The position numbers and the translations under genes were made by a program. A stretch of 64,000 nt of DNA. Origin: DATKEJ01 sp963768715 (GTDB lineage Bacteria; Bacteroidota; Rhodothermia; Rhodothermales; DATKEJ01). A model generated the notes under the pieces. The model was not told where the DNA came from, made no database searches, and saw only the letters and a program-made list of their open reading frames with translations. Position 1 is the stretch's first letter. Every line of letters starts with the position of its first letter. Positions 35,401-43,881 of this stretch are shown here, piece by piece. The DNA is taken from the NCBI GenBank assembly GCA_963768715.1, contig CAVYJC010000002.1:62001-126000 (forward strand), read 5' to 3'.

Positions 35401-36595
35401 GAAGCAAGAGGAATGAGGTGAACATCGAAAGCGGAATCGCGATGCCGACGAGGACCGCATTCCTTACCCCCAGGAAGAAGAGCAGAACAGCAACAACAAA
35501 AAGCAGACCGCTGATGATGTTGTTCTCCAGGTCGTTGACGAGCTCTCGAACGAACTTGCTCTGATCGCCCGTGATGACGGTTTCCGTGCCTGCCGGAAAC
35601 GCAAAGTCATCGAGCACGCTGCGAACCTGTGAGGTCGTCTCGAGAATGTTCTCGCCGGAACGCTTCTTCACGTTGAGGCTGATCACATTCATCTCCTGAA
35701 CGCGGTCTTGAGGATAGACGATCAGGTCGCCCTTCTCGTCCTCGTCCTTCAAGACCGTCAGGCGCGCATACGAGTCCCGGTCTTTGAAACCAAAATTGAC
35801 GTCGGCAACGTCCCGAAGGTAGATGGGAGGAGGCTGCCGGCCTCCGGGAGGAGCCTCGGGCGCTTTCACGATGATATCGCGCAGAGCGTCAGGATCGGAG
35901 AACTCGCCGCTGACCCGAACCAGGTAGTTCAGCCGGTCGACATCGACAGAGCCACCCGGAATGGTCGTGTTCTCCGATGCAATCGCGTTGATGACGTCGT
36001 TGAATGCAATGTTGTATCCCTTGAGTGCGCTCAAATTGACGTTGACCTGGACCTCTCGCTCCAAGCCCCCAATCAGGTCGACCTTCAGGACACTCGGGAT
36101 CGTCTCCAACTCATCGGCGAGATCTTTGGCGACATCCTTCAGCTGGGCGAGCGAATAGTCGGCCGCGAGGTTGATCGTCATGATCGGAAACTCCGAGAAA
36201 TCGATCTCTTCGACCGTCGGCTCATCCACGTCGCTTGGAAGGTCCTTTTTCGCGATGTCGACCTTGTCGCGAACCTTTTGATAGGCCTCCTCGATCGAAA
36301 CATCGGGGTCAAACTCGACGACCACCGTGCTGACACCTTCCTTCGAGGTGGATCGTATCTCCTTGATTCCGTTAACGGATTGAACCTCCTGCTCGATTTC
36401 CTGAGTAATCAGCGACTCCATGTCGTCGGGGCTGACACCCGGATAGATCGTCGTCACGACGATCATCGGAATCTCGATCGACGGTGTCGCTTCTTTCGGT
36501 ATCGTGAGGTAACTGACGAGCCCGCCTAGAACAAGAGCCACGGTCAAGACCATCACACTGGTTCTGTGCTTGACTGCCAGATCTGTAATTCTCAT
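32468..36595 (-). CDS. RND-family efflux transporter permease with an unusually long central membrane region
   Basis: Inner-membrane pump subunit, 1375 residues against about 1020-1070 for most RND exporters. Both halves are standard: an N-terminal helix, porter domain (V-V-T-T-I-Y-P-G-V-S-P-D-D-M-E), TM4 with L-G-M-L-V-D-N-A-I-V-I-V-E-N, and a second porter domain followed by G-I-V-V-N-N-N-I-V-L-I-D-Y near the end. Acidic proton-relay residues are limited to the D in TM4. Between about residues 510 and 830, where a normal pump has one cytoplasmic linker and TM7, lie eight or nine hydrophobic segments before G-V-E-F-F-P-E-T-D restores the family pattern. It is the last gene of the TetR-TolC-MFP-RND operon. 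Substrate unknown. Confidence 0.93.
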   Translation of the reverse strand: MRITDLAVKHRTSVMVLTVALVLGGLVSYLTIPKEATPSIEIPMIVVTTIYPGVSPDDMESLITQEIEQEVQSVNGIKEIRSTSKEGVSTVVVEFDPDVSIEEAYQKVRDKVDIAKKDLPSDVDEPTVEEIDFSEFPIMTINLAADYSLAQLKDVAKDLADELETIPSVLKVDLIGGLEREVQVNVNLSALKGYNIAFNDVINAIASENTTIPGGSVDVDRLNYLVRVSGEFSDPDALRDIIVKAPEAPPGGRQPPPIYLRDVADVNFGFKDRDSYARLTVLKDEDEKGDLIVYPQDRVQEMNVISLNVKKRSGENILETTSQVRSVLDDFAFPAGTETVITGDQSKFVRELVNDLENNIISGLLFVVAVLLFFLGVRNAVLVGIAIPLSMFTSFLLLQAMGYTLNFIILFSLIIALGMLVDNAIVIVENIYRFREEGHGRFEAARLATAEVGGAVVASTLTTVAAFAPMLFWPGIIGEFMGYMPMTLIVTLSCSLFVAIVINPVITGIFIRLDSETGSKSGTWGKRIGYGATGIVALIVGLANPISLVVLVGLIAFLWLGHKFVLKPIGDHFIRTGLPRLVEMYRSLLRWMLKRDYSVPRALLRNTFALGTFTAGFVLLAGGLAVSAGLGQYAGAVLLWPGIALAVVGLIGIIFHTLETIFDGGWASVRAGIWMAVIGGATLALISLGEAEVGREVIETMVMVPIVLALVGLFGVAHSRFKSLGMVDLVVLGIAGLLLVGGIVYAIVLFALPGVGITLVAEENAASGTQAMAGMIQGGLLLGMLAVLGRLAIKKRGYLVLTDNRARLMNASIGAMFAIIGLFAAAPTGVEFFPETDPSQIKVNIRAALGTNIEASDQLAKEARKRIGELLQSSSKAAVNTKNVLVNVGVGGDMFSGGASGIENSSITMNVVDYKDRAEKSSMTLDRIRDEVAGLPGAEIEIEKDQQGPPTGSPVNIEISGDDFDTIVHISSEVKKRLREGVESGEIPGLVDIRDNLDTGRPELSVNIDRDRAAQFGLNTRKIASTIRTAINGTEASKFRDGEDDYDITVRLAKADRDNLESLQNLTIFEDGKQIPLVAVADFQVGSGLGSITRLDLQRVVTVRGENAPGYSGPQVLASTQKYLAEYRAGLPPGYTMTYTGESEDQDESFSFLTQALLIGIALIFMIMVAQFNKVAVPFIIMVAVGFSMVGVLLGLILTRTLFGLMTFIGIISLAGIVVNNNIVLIDYIMQLRGRGLSKSDAIIQGGATRLRPVLLTALTTVLGLIPLTFGINIDFVGLITSAEPGFQFGSENTQFWGPMGTAIISGLVFATFLTLVIAPVMYSLFDSLTSRFSQLREVGRAAPSEAGTTSGSDAEMQGNGYGQLPDEFRPAETP

Positions 36596-36629
36596 GTCTG
36601 ATTTCTCTTCGGGATGAGCGGATAGGGCG

Positions 36630-37751
36630 TCATACGCCAGTCGAACTCACGATCTGGACGGGATTGCCATCGGTCAAATTGGACTGGCCGACAACGACAA
36701 TCTGGTCGCCGCTTTCAACCCCTGACTCGATCACCACGGTCCCGTTGAACGAGGGCCCCGTAATCACCGTCTTGCGATCCGCGATGTACTGATCGCCTTC
36801 GCGCGAGACCACATAGAGTCCGGTCCCAAGATCATCGTGAACGAGCGCTGTCTGAGGTACGACAAGCGCGTCCGCGAGAGATCGCCTCTCGATGGAGACG
36901 TCGACCACCATTTCAGGTTTGAGCCGAGCCGACGTATTCTCGAGATCAATCTCCACCGGGAAGGTTCGGCTCTTGACGTCAACAAAGCGGCCGACGAAGG
37001 TCAGTTTGGCCTCCTCCTCCAGCCCGGCGGATGACAGGCGAACCCACGCCGGAGCGCTCTCCCTAATGTCGGTGGCATATCGCTCGGGTACTCCCGCACG
37101 AATCTTCACGTGTCGTGTGTCGACGACACGAACGACGGGACTGCCGGGCGCCACGAGTTCTCCTTTTTCGACAAAGCGCTGCTCGACGCGTCCCGTGATG
37201 GGGCTTGTCAGGCGTGTATCGGCAAACATCTTTCTGGCCTGCTCAAGTGTCGAGGCCGCCTGATCGCGTCGTGTCCGGACGTTCTCATATTCGAGCGCAC
37301 TGATCACGGAATCCTGATAGAGCGCTTTCTGGCGACGGTAGGTATCCTCCGCCAGTTCGTAGGCCGCCTGGGCAGCTTCGAGCTGGCTCTTGAGGACACG
37401 ATCGTCGAATCTGGCGACGATGACCCCGTCGCTCACATTTGAGCCGAGCGGCAGGATCTCAACGACGCGGCCGCCTGCTTCGGCGGATATCGTCACATCC
37501 TTGAGCGCATCTACGACGCCTGTCAACTGGATCTTATCCTGGAACGTTTCGGGCACCAGGGTCATCGTCTCCACGCGAATCAGACGGGTGTTGTCGGGCT
37601 CGGGCACCTTGGTTGCGTCTGCGCCGTCGGCCTGGCCGCAGGCGGCGATCGCCGAAGCGATGGCCACCAGAAGGAACACAAAAGCGGTCGCCTTCATCGG
37701 CTTGGTCAATTTCATCAGTCTATTGGTCATTTTGGTCACCTTGTCACTCAT
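36630..37751 (-). CDS. RND efflux periplasmic adaptor lipoprotein (membrane fusion protein)
   Basis: A 373-residue adaptor that couples the inner-membrane pump to TolC. An N-terminal signal with lipobox I-A-A-C places the lipidated Cys at 38 when the ATG at 37751 is used. A lipoyl/barrel-sandwich half motif (V-T-I-S-A-E-A-G-G-R-V) is followed by a long helical hairpin (about 115-185, Q-L-E-A-A-Q-A-A-Y-E-L-A) and the returning half (T-S-P-I-T-G-R-V-E). A beta-barrel and membrane-proximal domain make up the C-terminus. The start overlaps the TolC stop by 4 bp, and the RND permease begins 34 bp after its stop. Confidence 0.94.
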   Translation of the reverse strand: MSDKVTKMTNRLMKLTKPMKATAFVFLLVAIASAIAACGQADGADATKVPEPDNTRLIRVETMTLVPETFQDKIQLTGVVDALKDVTISAEAGGRVVEILPLGSNVSDGVIVARFDDRVLKSQLEAAQAAYELAEDTYRRQKALYQDSVISALEYENVRTRRDQAASTLEQARKMFADTRLTSPITGRVEQRFVEKGELVAPGSPVVRVVDTRHVKIRAGVPERYATDIRESAPAWVRLSSAGLEEEAKLTFVGRFVDVKSRTFPVEIDLENTSARLKPEMVVDVSIERRSLADALVVPQTALVHDDLGTGLYVVSREGDQYIADRKTVITGPSFNGTVVIESGVESGDQIVVVGQSNLTDGNPVQIVSSTGV

Positions 37752-39386
37752 CTGGAGCCCGTCGTACTAGTCGCGGCATAGGAGCCGCTGCCACTGACTC
37801 CTGTTCCGACGGCTGCCTCAAAATTGGCCTGCGCGACGAGGTAGTCATAAATCGCGCGGTTATAGTTGAGTCGGCTTTCATCCAGCAGATCGGATGCCTG
37901 CCGTTCTTCAAGTCTGGAACTGACGCCTTCACTGACGCGCGTGCTCGCGAACTTGTAGTTCAGCTCGGCTTTCGAAACGTTCTGCATCTGGCTGGACATG
38001 CGCTGATCAGCCGTGAACAAGTCTCGCCGGGCAGCCTCGATCTCGCGGCGAACCTGATTGCGTAGCTGCTCATACTGAACCTCTGCCCGCTTGCGATCAA
38101 TGATGGTCTGCTGCGTCTTCGATCTTGTCTGGAAACCGTCGAAAATCGTCCACTTGAGGGAAAGCCCCACAGCAAGGGAGGAATTCCAGTAGGAGCTATC
38201 GAAGAAGTTGGACGTCTTCGACTGGTACGCGAAGGGGTCCCCTTCGACGTTGGAGACCCGCGTCCTGTTGTCGGGAACGTTTCCGATGTAGCCCACATCG
38301 ACGAAGGCGCTCAAAACGGGGAGCCGGGCCGATTGCTGTATCCGGCGATTGATGTCATTCAGTTCAATTGACAGAGCCGCCTGCTCGAGGTCGGGTCGTC
38401 TCCCGATAGCCTCGTTCAGAATTTCGTCGAGCGACACATGCTGGAAGCGTGAATGGTCCGCGCCGTCCCGCAGTGTTCCTTTGAGCACAATTGGCTGGCT
38501 GGTTTCGAGCCCGATCGTGAGTTTGAGATTGTCGAGACTGTTGTCCAGCCCATTTTCAGCGACGAGGAGATTTGACTGAAGATTGGCCAGTTCGACCTCG
38601 GCACTCAATTTGTCGTACTTGGACGAAACACCCTGTGCCAGGCGGACCTGAGCCTCCTCAACGGTCCGGCTCGTCCGCTCCACACTTTTGCGGACTACTT
38701 CCACCTGCTGCGCTGCAAAGAGTGCGGCGTAGAAAGCTTTCTTGGTCTCCCGAACGACAATCTCCATCTCACGAGCCAGACCGGCCTCGCTCATGTTGCG
38801 GTACACCTTTGCCGCGCGAATGCCGCCATACAGCGATCCGTCGTAGAGCGTCTGGGTCAACGACAACGTGTTGCTGAATTGATTGTCTACCTGGAATGGG
38901 TTAGCTGGACGAGGACACCGTGATATTCGCGTCCTGAAGACCCTGGTCCTGCCTGTCCCGGAAATCATCGAGACTGAGAGGCAATGTCAACGGGTCATTA
39001 TCGGTCCGCGCATCCTCGTTGTAGGACAACCAGTCGAGAAAAGACAGCGTCTGGAAAATCCCGCCTGCGTCGCTCCCTGCGAAAGGGTTGGGGCTCGCCA
39101 GGTTGCGCTGGTACCGCGACGTCGCCATCAATTTTGGCATGGCACGGCCGTACCCCTCTCTGACCTGCCACCCTGCCTGTTCGACATCCAGCTTGCTCTG
39201 CCGCAGCCCGTAGTTGTGATCGAGGGCGATGTCGACAGCGTCGTTGAGCGTGAGCGTCAGAGGATCAACCGTTTTCTCTGCACTCTCCTGCGCCAGGACA
39301 GTCGGCGGCTGGAATCCAATCACCAACCCGACTGCCAGTGTCCCCAGTGCGTATGGAATCCCGAAAAACCTCTTCAAACCTTTCAC
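37748..39386 (-). CDS. TolC family outer-membrane efflux protein (frameshifted)
   Basis: The first frame (ATG 39386) has a signal peptide (about 1-32, ending T-V-L-A-Q) and the TolC start L-T-L-N-D-A-V-D-I-A-L-D-H-N. It stops soon after T-V-S-S-S-S. Another frame continues with N-P-F-Q-V-D-N-Q-F-S-N-T-L-S-L-T-Q and holds the rest of the alpha-helical barrel protein, including the second repeat (L-S-L-K-W-T-I-F-D-G-F). Removing one base near 38903 joins them as S-S-S-S-N-P-F-Q, giving about 545 residues. The outer-membrane channel of the tripartite pump, it is sandwiched between tetR and the adaptor gene with 4-bp overlaps on both sides. Confidence 0.9.
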
Positions 39387-40087
39387 AATACGTCCTCTTT
39401 TGCTATCTCTTCTCCCATTCCGGCGACCTGCTCCGAATTCTCAGCGAGGCCGTCGAGCAGGATGCCACACAGAAATCCTGCCGCTGTCGCCGGCGCCACC
39501 TCGGCGCACGCGGCGCTGTCTCCATTGCCGATACTTCGATAGCAGTTGTACCGCAGATAGCCGTGCAGATTGCCGAGAATCATGTGCGCGACCGCCTCAG
39601 GTGGATATGGCTTGACCTCCCCCGCCGCGATCGCGTCTGCAACCACGGGCTCGATAACGCTCACAAGCCGATCGAGGTGCTTCTTGAAGTAGATCGCCTT
39701 CGACTCGTCATCGCCCAGCGCGATCCGATTGGCCTCCTTCACGAGGATTACGAAGAGATCGCGTTCATGCATGAAATAGGACAAGAACGACTCCACGAAC
39801 CTGAGCAGCCGCTCCCTGAACGAGATGAGCTCCGGCGATCCGAACGTCGTCTGAGACATGGTGAAGAGATCATCGTAGACGTCATCCAGAATCGCGAAAA
39901 GCATCTGCCCCTTCCCTTCCGGGAAGTAATTGTAGATGGTGCCTTTCCCGAACTCAGCACGCTGTGCGATCTCATCGAGCGTAGCGCGCTTGAAGCCCTT
40001 TTCAGCGATCACGACACGCGCCGCGTCGAGCATGATCTGCTTTCGGGCCTGCCGCTCTCGCTCCCTGCGAGTTACCGGTTGTTCCAT
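39383..40087 (-). CDS. TetR/AcrR family transcriptional regulator
   Basis: A 234-residue repressor. The helix-turn-helix is clear at about residues 14-58: I-M-L-D-A-A-R-V-V-I-A-E-K-G-F, T-L-D-E-I-A-Q-R-A, and the recognition helix K-G-T-I-Y-N-Y-F. The ligand-binding C-terminal domain is less conserved. The ATG at 40087 (M-E-Q-P-V-T-R-R) was chosen because the upstream in-frame ATG at 40150 adds 21 atypical residues. Its stop overlaps the TolC start, so it heads the efflux operon, and two palindromes 84-116 bp upstream probably are its own operators. Confidence 0.93.
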   Translation of the reverse strand: MEQPVTRRERERQARKQIMLDAARVVIAEKGFKRATLDEIAQRAEFGKGTIYNYFPEGKGQMLFAILDDVYDDLFTMSQTTFGSPELISFRERLLRFVESFLSYFMHERDLFVILVKEANRIALGDDESKAIYFKKHLDRLVSVIEPVVADAIAAGEVKPYPPEAVAHMILGNLHGYLRYNCYRSIGNGDSAACAEVAPATAAGFLCGILLDGLAENSEQVAGMGEEIAKEDVL

Positions 40088-40170
40088 AGTGCCAGTGGTA
40101 GGACAAATGGCACCCGGATACGTTCGCACCCCCCCAAGGTTGCGAAACATCGCACATCGTCGTCAATTCT

Positions 40171-40184
40171 TGACCAAAACGTCA
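40171..40184. promoter_or_regulatory. Candidate TetR operator, proximal box
   Basis: TGACCAAAACGTCA has the dyad form TGAC-N6-GTCA. It lies 84 bp upstream of the tetR ATG, in the only intergenic gap of the efflux operon. Confidence 0.6.
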
Positions 40185-40189
40185 CATAG

Positions 40190-40203
40190 TGACTGATTGG
40201 TCA
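40190..40203. promoter_or_regulatory. Candidate TetR operator, distal box
   Basis: TGACTGATTGGTCA repeats the TGAC-N6-GTCA form 19 bp away (start to start), with CATAG between the boxes. Spacing near two helical turns suits two TetR dimers on one face of DNA. Confidence 0.6.
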
Positions 40204-40227
40204 TATTCCTGTAACATCGCCGTGCTG

Positions 40228-41316
40228 CTACGGGGCGTTCGAGTCGCGACCGTTCTGCCCGTTACCTTGCTCAGTGCGATTGGCTGCTTCCTTGACGCGC
40301 TGGGCCTGTTTGCGATCGCAAACGAGAATCGCATCGCCTGCGTCGACCACGACGAGATCTCTGGCCCCGAGCAGAGATATCTTCCGATCGGAAGCGTAAG
40401 CGAGGCAGCCGCTCGAGTCGTGGAAATGGACGTCACCGAACGAGGCGTTCTCGGCAGCGTCTTTGGGGGCCACCTCATAGGCAGCCTGCCAGTCACCCAC
40501 GTCCGACCAGCCAAACTGCCCCGGAACGACGAACACGTCACGGGCTTTTTCCATGACACCGTAGTCGACAGAGATGCTCGGGCTCTGAAGGAATGCTTCC
40601 GTCACTTTCCGCCGATCGGGAGCGTCTCCCGACAGCAGCGGTGCGAACGCGGAGTAGACGGCGGGCAAGCTCTGTTCGACTTCATGAAGGATGGTGTCGG
40701 CACGCCAGGCAAACATGCCGCTATTCCACAGGTAGCGCCCCGCCTCTAGAAATTCTTCCGCCCGGGCGGGGTCCGGTTTCTCCGTGAAAGAAAGTACGCG
40801 ATGCACGCCCGTGCCTTCCCTGTCTTCCACGTCGAACTCGATGTAGCCGTAACCGGTAGCCGCTCGATTTGGACGGATACCGACCGTCACGAGAACACCG
40901 GGCGTACGGGCCTTCTCGATGGCGGCATTGAGAACCTTGTGGAAAGAAGCCTCGTCCTGTATCAGATGGTCGGCCGGCAGTACGACCATAACCGCATCGC
41001 CTCGAACGCGATGAACCATACCCGCGCCGAACGCGATGCAGGGAGCTGTATTTCTGCTGACCGGCTCGAGCAGGATGTTCTCCCGCGGTACCTCGGGCAG
41101 CTGCGTCACCGTCTGCTCGAGATAACGTTCGTTCGTGACGATCAGACACTGAGACGGCGGGATGATCGGACGAATCCGGTCTACCGTCATCTGGAGGAGG
41201 CTTCGGTCCCCGAAAAACCGGAGAAACTGCTTCGGCCGCTCCACCCGACTCATCGGCCAGAAACGCCGGCCTACACCACCGGCCATTACGAGGCAGTATA
41301 CGTTGGCTTCTGTCAC
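40228..41316 (-). CDS. manC: Mannose-1-phosphate guanylyltransferase
   Basis: Makes GDP-mannose from GTP and mannose 1-phosphate, a precursor for surface glycans. The 362-residue protein has the nucleotidyltransferase start V-M-A-G-G-V-G-R-R-F-W-P-M-S-R (about 10-24) and E-R-P-K-Q-F-L after it. L-P-A-D-H (about 115) is the metal-binding motif, and E-K-P-D and G-M-F-A-W follow at the usual positions. The C-terminal isomerase (cupin) domain of bifunctional ManC/AlgA enzymes is missing, so this is the short, monofunctional form. The start overlaps the PIG-L deacetylase stop by 4 bp. Confidence 0.93.
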   Translation of the reverse strand: MTEANVYCLVMAGGVGRRFWPMSRVERPKQFLRFFGDRSLLQMTVDRIRPIIPPSQCLIVTNERYLEQTVTQLPEVPRENILLEPVSRNTAPCIAFGAGMVHRVRGDAVMVVLPADHLIQDEASFHKVLNAAIEKARTPGVLVTVGIRPNRAATGYGYIEFDVEDREGTGVHRVLSFTEKPDPARAEEFLEAGRYLWNSGMFAWRADTILHEVEQSLPAVYSAFAPLLSGDAPDRRKVTEAFLQSPSISVDYGVMEKARDVFVVPGQFGWSDVGDWQAAYEVAPKDAAENASFGDVHFHDSSGCLAYASDRKISLLGARDLVVVDAGDAILVCDRKQAQRVKEAANRTEQGNGQNGRDSNAP

Positions 41317-42005
41317 GATCCTTTCGCCTTTACCTCTCGGACGAGCACGAATGCTTCGGCAGCTGCTAGACCGCAGACGGTTCCTCTCGTGACCGCAAGC
41401 GAACGAATCGCTTCAATCGACCGAGGATGTGGAAATGCACGAAGCTCCCTTTCGTAGCACCGCATTGCGTCCAATTTCAGGTCGATCGTTGCCGAAATGT
41501 CCACGAACGTATTCGGCATGAACGGACCGCCGAACTCCCCCGCTGCTATATGCGATGAGGAAAGGACCTCGAACGCGTATACACGCTTGAACGGGCTCCC
41601 GGGAACAGGCCGGGTTGCCGTGAAAACGGCATGCGCGGTAAGGCGATGATCCACGTTCATGTCACCTCCGTGATGCGTGAAGACGGTGTCGGGGCGGAAT
41701 TCATCCATCACGGTCTCAATCGTCTTCGTGATATCGAGCAGCGGAACGGAATCGAATCGATTGTCAGGGTAGCCAAGCATCCTGGGCGCTGGAACACCGA
41801 GAACTTCGGCCGCTCGGCGCGCTGCCGAACGGCGTACCTCGATCAAATCCCCGGACGCATCCTCCGGCTTGTCAAAGCGAGACGACTCGCCGTCGCTAAG
41901 AATCAACACCTGGACTTCTTCACCCTGTCTGACCAGACGGGCGATCGTTCCGCCACATCCCAGGACCTCGTCGTCTGGATGGGCGGCGACTACGAGCGTT
42001 CGCAT
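41313..42005 (-). CDS. PIG-L (LmbE-type) zinc-dependent N-deacetylase
   Basis: A 230-residue deacetylase of the LmbE fold. The metal site A-H-P-D-D-E appears at residues 8-13 and the second His is in T-H-H-G-G-D-M-N-V-D-H-R. Starting at the ATG 42005 puts V-V-A-A-H-P-D-D immediately at the N-terminus as in the family; the upstream ATG at 42119 was rejected for that reason. Members remove acetyl groups from GlcNAc-containing substrates, including the bacillithiol precursor (BshB) and lipid-linked sugars. Because a YpdA-like bacillithiol reductase occurs elsewhere in the window, a BshB role is possible; the glycan locus around it suggests a sugar deacetylase instead. Confidence 0.9.
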   Translation of the reverse strand: MRTLVVAAHPDDEVLGCGGTIARLVRQGEEVQVLILSDGESSRFDKPEDASGDLIEVRRSAARRAAEVLGVPAPRMLGYPDNRFDSVPLLDITKTIETVMDEFRPDTVFTHHGGDMNVDHRLTAHAVFTATRPVPGSPFKRVYAFEVLSSSHIAAGEFGGPFMPNTFVDISATIDLKLDAMRCYERELRAFPHPRSIEAIRSLAVTRGTVCGLAAAEAFVLVREVKAKGS

Positions 42006-42145
42006 GCTAGTAAACCGAGGTCGTGGATCGGTGACATGAGGTCGGTTAAATAATGTAAAGCTTTCGATGAAGAGATACGCTCGACAGCCGGGCGCAGACG
42101 GCGTCAGACACTCATCCACCCTATCTTGAGGAATACCTTCATCTT

Positions 42146-42721
42146 ATGACTATCAGCGTCGATCAAGCGCGGCTCGAGGTTCTGCGAAACGAACACGCCG
42201 AAGCGCTGTTCCGCCGTATCGATACCCATCGGCAGGCGCTCAGGGAGTGGTTGGCCTGGGTAGACGGCCACGTTGCGCTCGAAGACACACTGGAATTCAT
42301 CGCCCGATCCCGCGATCAACTGGAGGCGAGAAACGGTATGTCGCTCGGATTGTGGACGGAGGGCGAGCTTGCCGGCGTAGCAGGTCTTCACTACGTCGAT
42401 TGGAACGACCGATTGACCAGTGTGGGATTCTGGCTGGCGCCGCCCTACCAGGGGCGTGGACTGATGACGCGCGCCGTTTTCGGACTCATGACGCTCGCGT
42501 TTGACGAGTACGGTCTGAATCGCGTCGAAGGTCGTGCCGCAACCCAGAACACGCGCTCACGCCGCCTGTTTGAGAGGCTTGGATTTCAGCATGAAGGCGT
42601 TCTTCGGGATGCGCAACTGCTTCCGAACGGATACGTCGACCATGCGGTCTACAGCGTCGTTGCCGCTGACTGGCCTCCAATGCGCGACCGCTGGCGTGCC
42701 TCGATCGAAACCGCCGGCTAA
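42146..42721 (+). CDS. GNAT family N-acetyltransferase (RimJ/RimL-like)
   Basis: A 191-residue acetyl-CoA-dependent acetyltransferase. Strand-turn motif A, Y-Q-G-R-G-L-M (about 109-115), binds acetyl-CoA, preceded by V-G-F-W-L-A-P-P, and the C-terminal N-T-R-S-R-R-L-F-E-R-L-G-F (about 133-145) is the RimL-type motif B. These enzymes acetylate ribosomal-protein N-termini, other proteins, polyamines or sugar amines. It precedes a glycosyltransferase by 25 bp, so sugar or aminosugar acetylation is plausible but not shown. Confidence 0.9.
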   Translation: MTISVDQARLEVLRNEHAEALFRRIDTHRQALREWLAWVDGHVALEDTLEFIARSRDQLEARNGMSLGLWTEGELAGVAGLHYVDWNDRLTSVGFWLAPPYQGRGLMTRAVFGLMTLAFDEYGLNRVEGRAATQNTRSRRLFERLGFQHEGVLRDAQLLPNGYVDHAVYSVVAADWPPMRDRWRASIETAG

Positions 42722-42746
42722 ACGAATCGCTGCGGTGACAAGCCCA

Positions 42747-43877
42747 ATGCTCCATCTGGCGATCCTTGCGAACGCAGCAAACTATCATATGCGGCGGTGG
42801 CTGCCCGCGCTGGCCGCACGCGGAATGCGCGTTTCCCTGCTATCCTTCGTGGAACCATCCGTCCCGATACCGGATGTCGATTTTCATCTCATAGAGAGGG
42901 CCACACGTCGGTTCGCCCGGCATAGTCTCGCCGATTTCCTTCTTGGGGGCGCTTCGGCGCGAAAACTGGTGAAAAAACTCTCCCCCGACATCCTCATGGG
43001 CTCGTATGCCACGAATTACGGATTCCTGGGAGCACGTACCCGATTCCGTCCCTTCGTGCTGCAAACATGGACGGCAGACGTGCAATTGTATCCAAAGAAC
43101 GGCTGGAGGCGCCACGTGCTCGGGCCCATGGTGCGTCACGCCATGTCGTCCGCAGATCTCATTACCACCGACGGACCCGCGCTGCGCGAGGTGGTCGTCG
43201 AGGCTTACCCGGACTGCGAGGCGCGGACCGAATCGATTCTATGGGGCATCGAACTCGAGCACTATCTCGGCCTTTCGAACCTGCGCAAACAGGTCCGCTC
43301 CCGCCTCGGCATTCCAGATGACGCCGTGGCGATCACATGCGCCCGGGGTCTCCGGTTTCATGATCGACCCGAGATTTCTCTGCCGGCGCTTCTCGAAGTA
43401 CTCGACGCCAACGACAGCGTTTTTGGGATCGTGCTTACGCTGGGTCACGTGCCGGACGAGCGAGCCTCGCCGTCACTCGAGGCGCTTCGCGCTCACGCTC
43501 GTTGCCTGGTAGTCGATCGATTCCTGGACTCAAGTGCGGTGAGCGACATCTGGTCTGCCAGCGACTTCGTGGTCTCGATCCCACTGTTCGATGGTATCTC
43601 AGAAACGCTTCTCGAGGCAATGGCCGCGGGCTGCATCCCCATTCTTTCAGACATCCCGCCGAACAGGATCATTGTACCCGATTCCGAGAATGCTATCTTC
43701 ACCCGTGCCGATTCGGCCCAGGCGCTTGCAGCTGACATCCGGATGAGCCTCGAGCAACTTGATCGACTGAAAGAGACCGCCGTGCCCGCCAATCGGAAAT
43801 GGGTACGGGAGAATGCTTCGATTGAGAACGCCGCCGGACGGCTCACCGACCTCCTCAAACGACTTGTCGAGAAGTAA
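42747..43877 (+). CDS. Family 4 glycosyltransferase
   Basis: A 376-residue GT-B protein. The ATG at 42747 gives the usual start, L-A-I-L-A-N-A-A-N-Y-H-M-R-R-W (in-frame GTG at 42735 is a slightly longer option); the ORF's first ATG at 42534 lies inside the GNAT gene and is rejected. The donor half has I-T-C-A-R-G-L and F-D-G-I-S-E-T-L-L-E-A-M-A-A-G-C-I-P, the nucleotide-sugar binding motif. It resembles the WsaF/TagE-style group used for surface glycans. The epimerase gene starts 4 bp after its stop. Confidence 0.9.
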   Translation: MLHLAILANAANYHMRRWLPALAARGMRVSLLSFVEPSVPIPDVDFHLIERATRRFARHSLADFLLGGASARKLVKKLSPDILMGSYATNYGFLGARTRFRPFVLQTWTADVQLYPKNGWRRHVLGPMVRHAMSSADLITTDGPALREVVVEAYPDCEARTESILWGIELEHYLGLSNLRKQVRSRLGIPDDAVAITCARGLRFHDRPEISLPALLEVLDANDSVFGIVLTLGHVPDERASPSLEALRAHARCLVVDRFLDSSAVSDIWSASDFVVSIPLFDGISETLLEAMAAGCIPILSDIPPNRIIVPDSENAIFTRADSAQALAADIRMSLEQLDRLKETAVPANRKWVRENASIENAAGRLTDLLKRLVEK

Positions 43878-43881
43878 CAAA

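Noticed and set aside
35708..36529. 273-residue plus-strand ORF inside the RND gene
   Set aside because: Antisense shadow produced by the GC-rich codon pattern.
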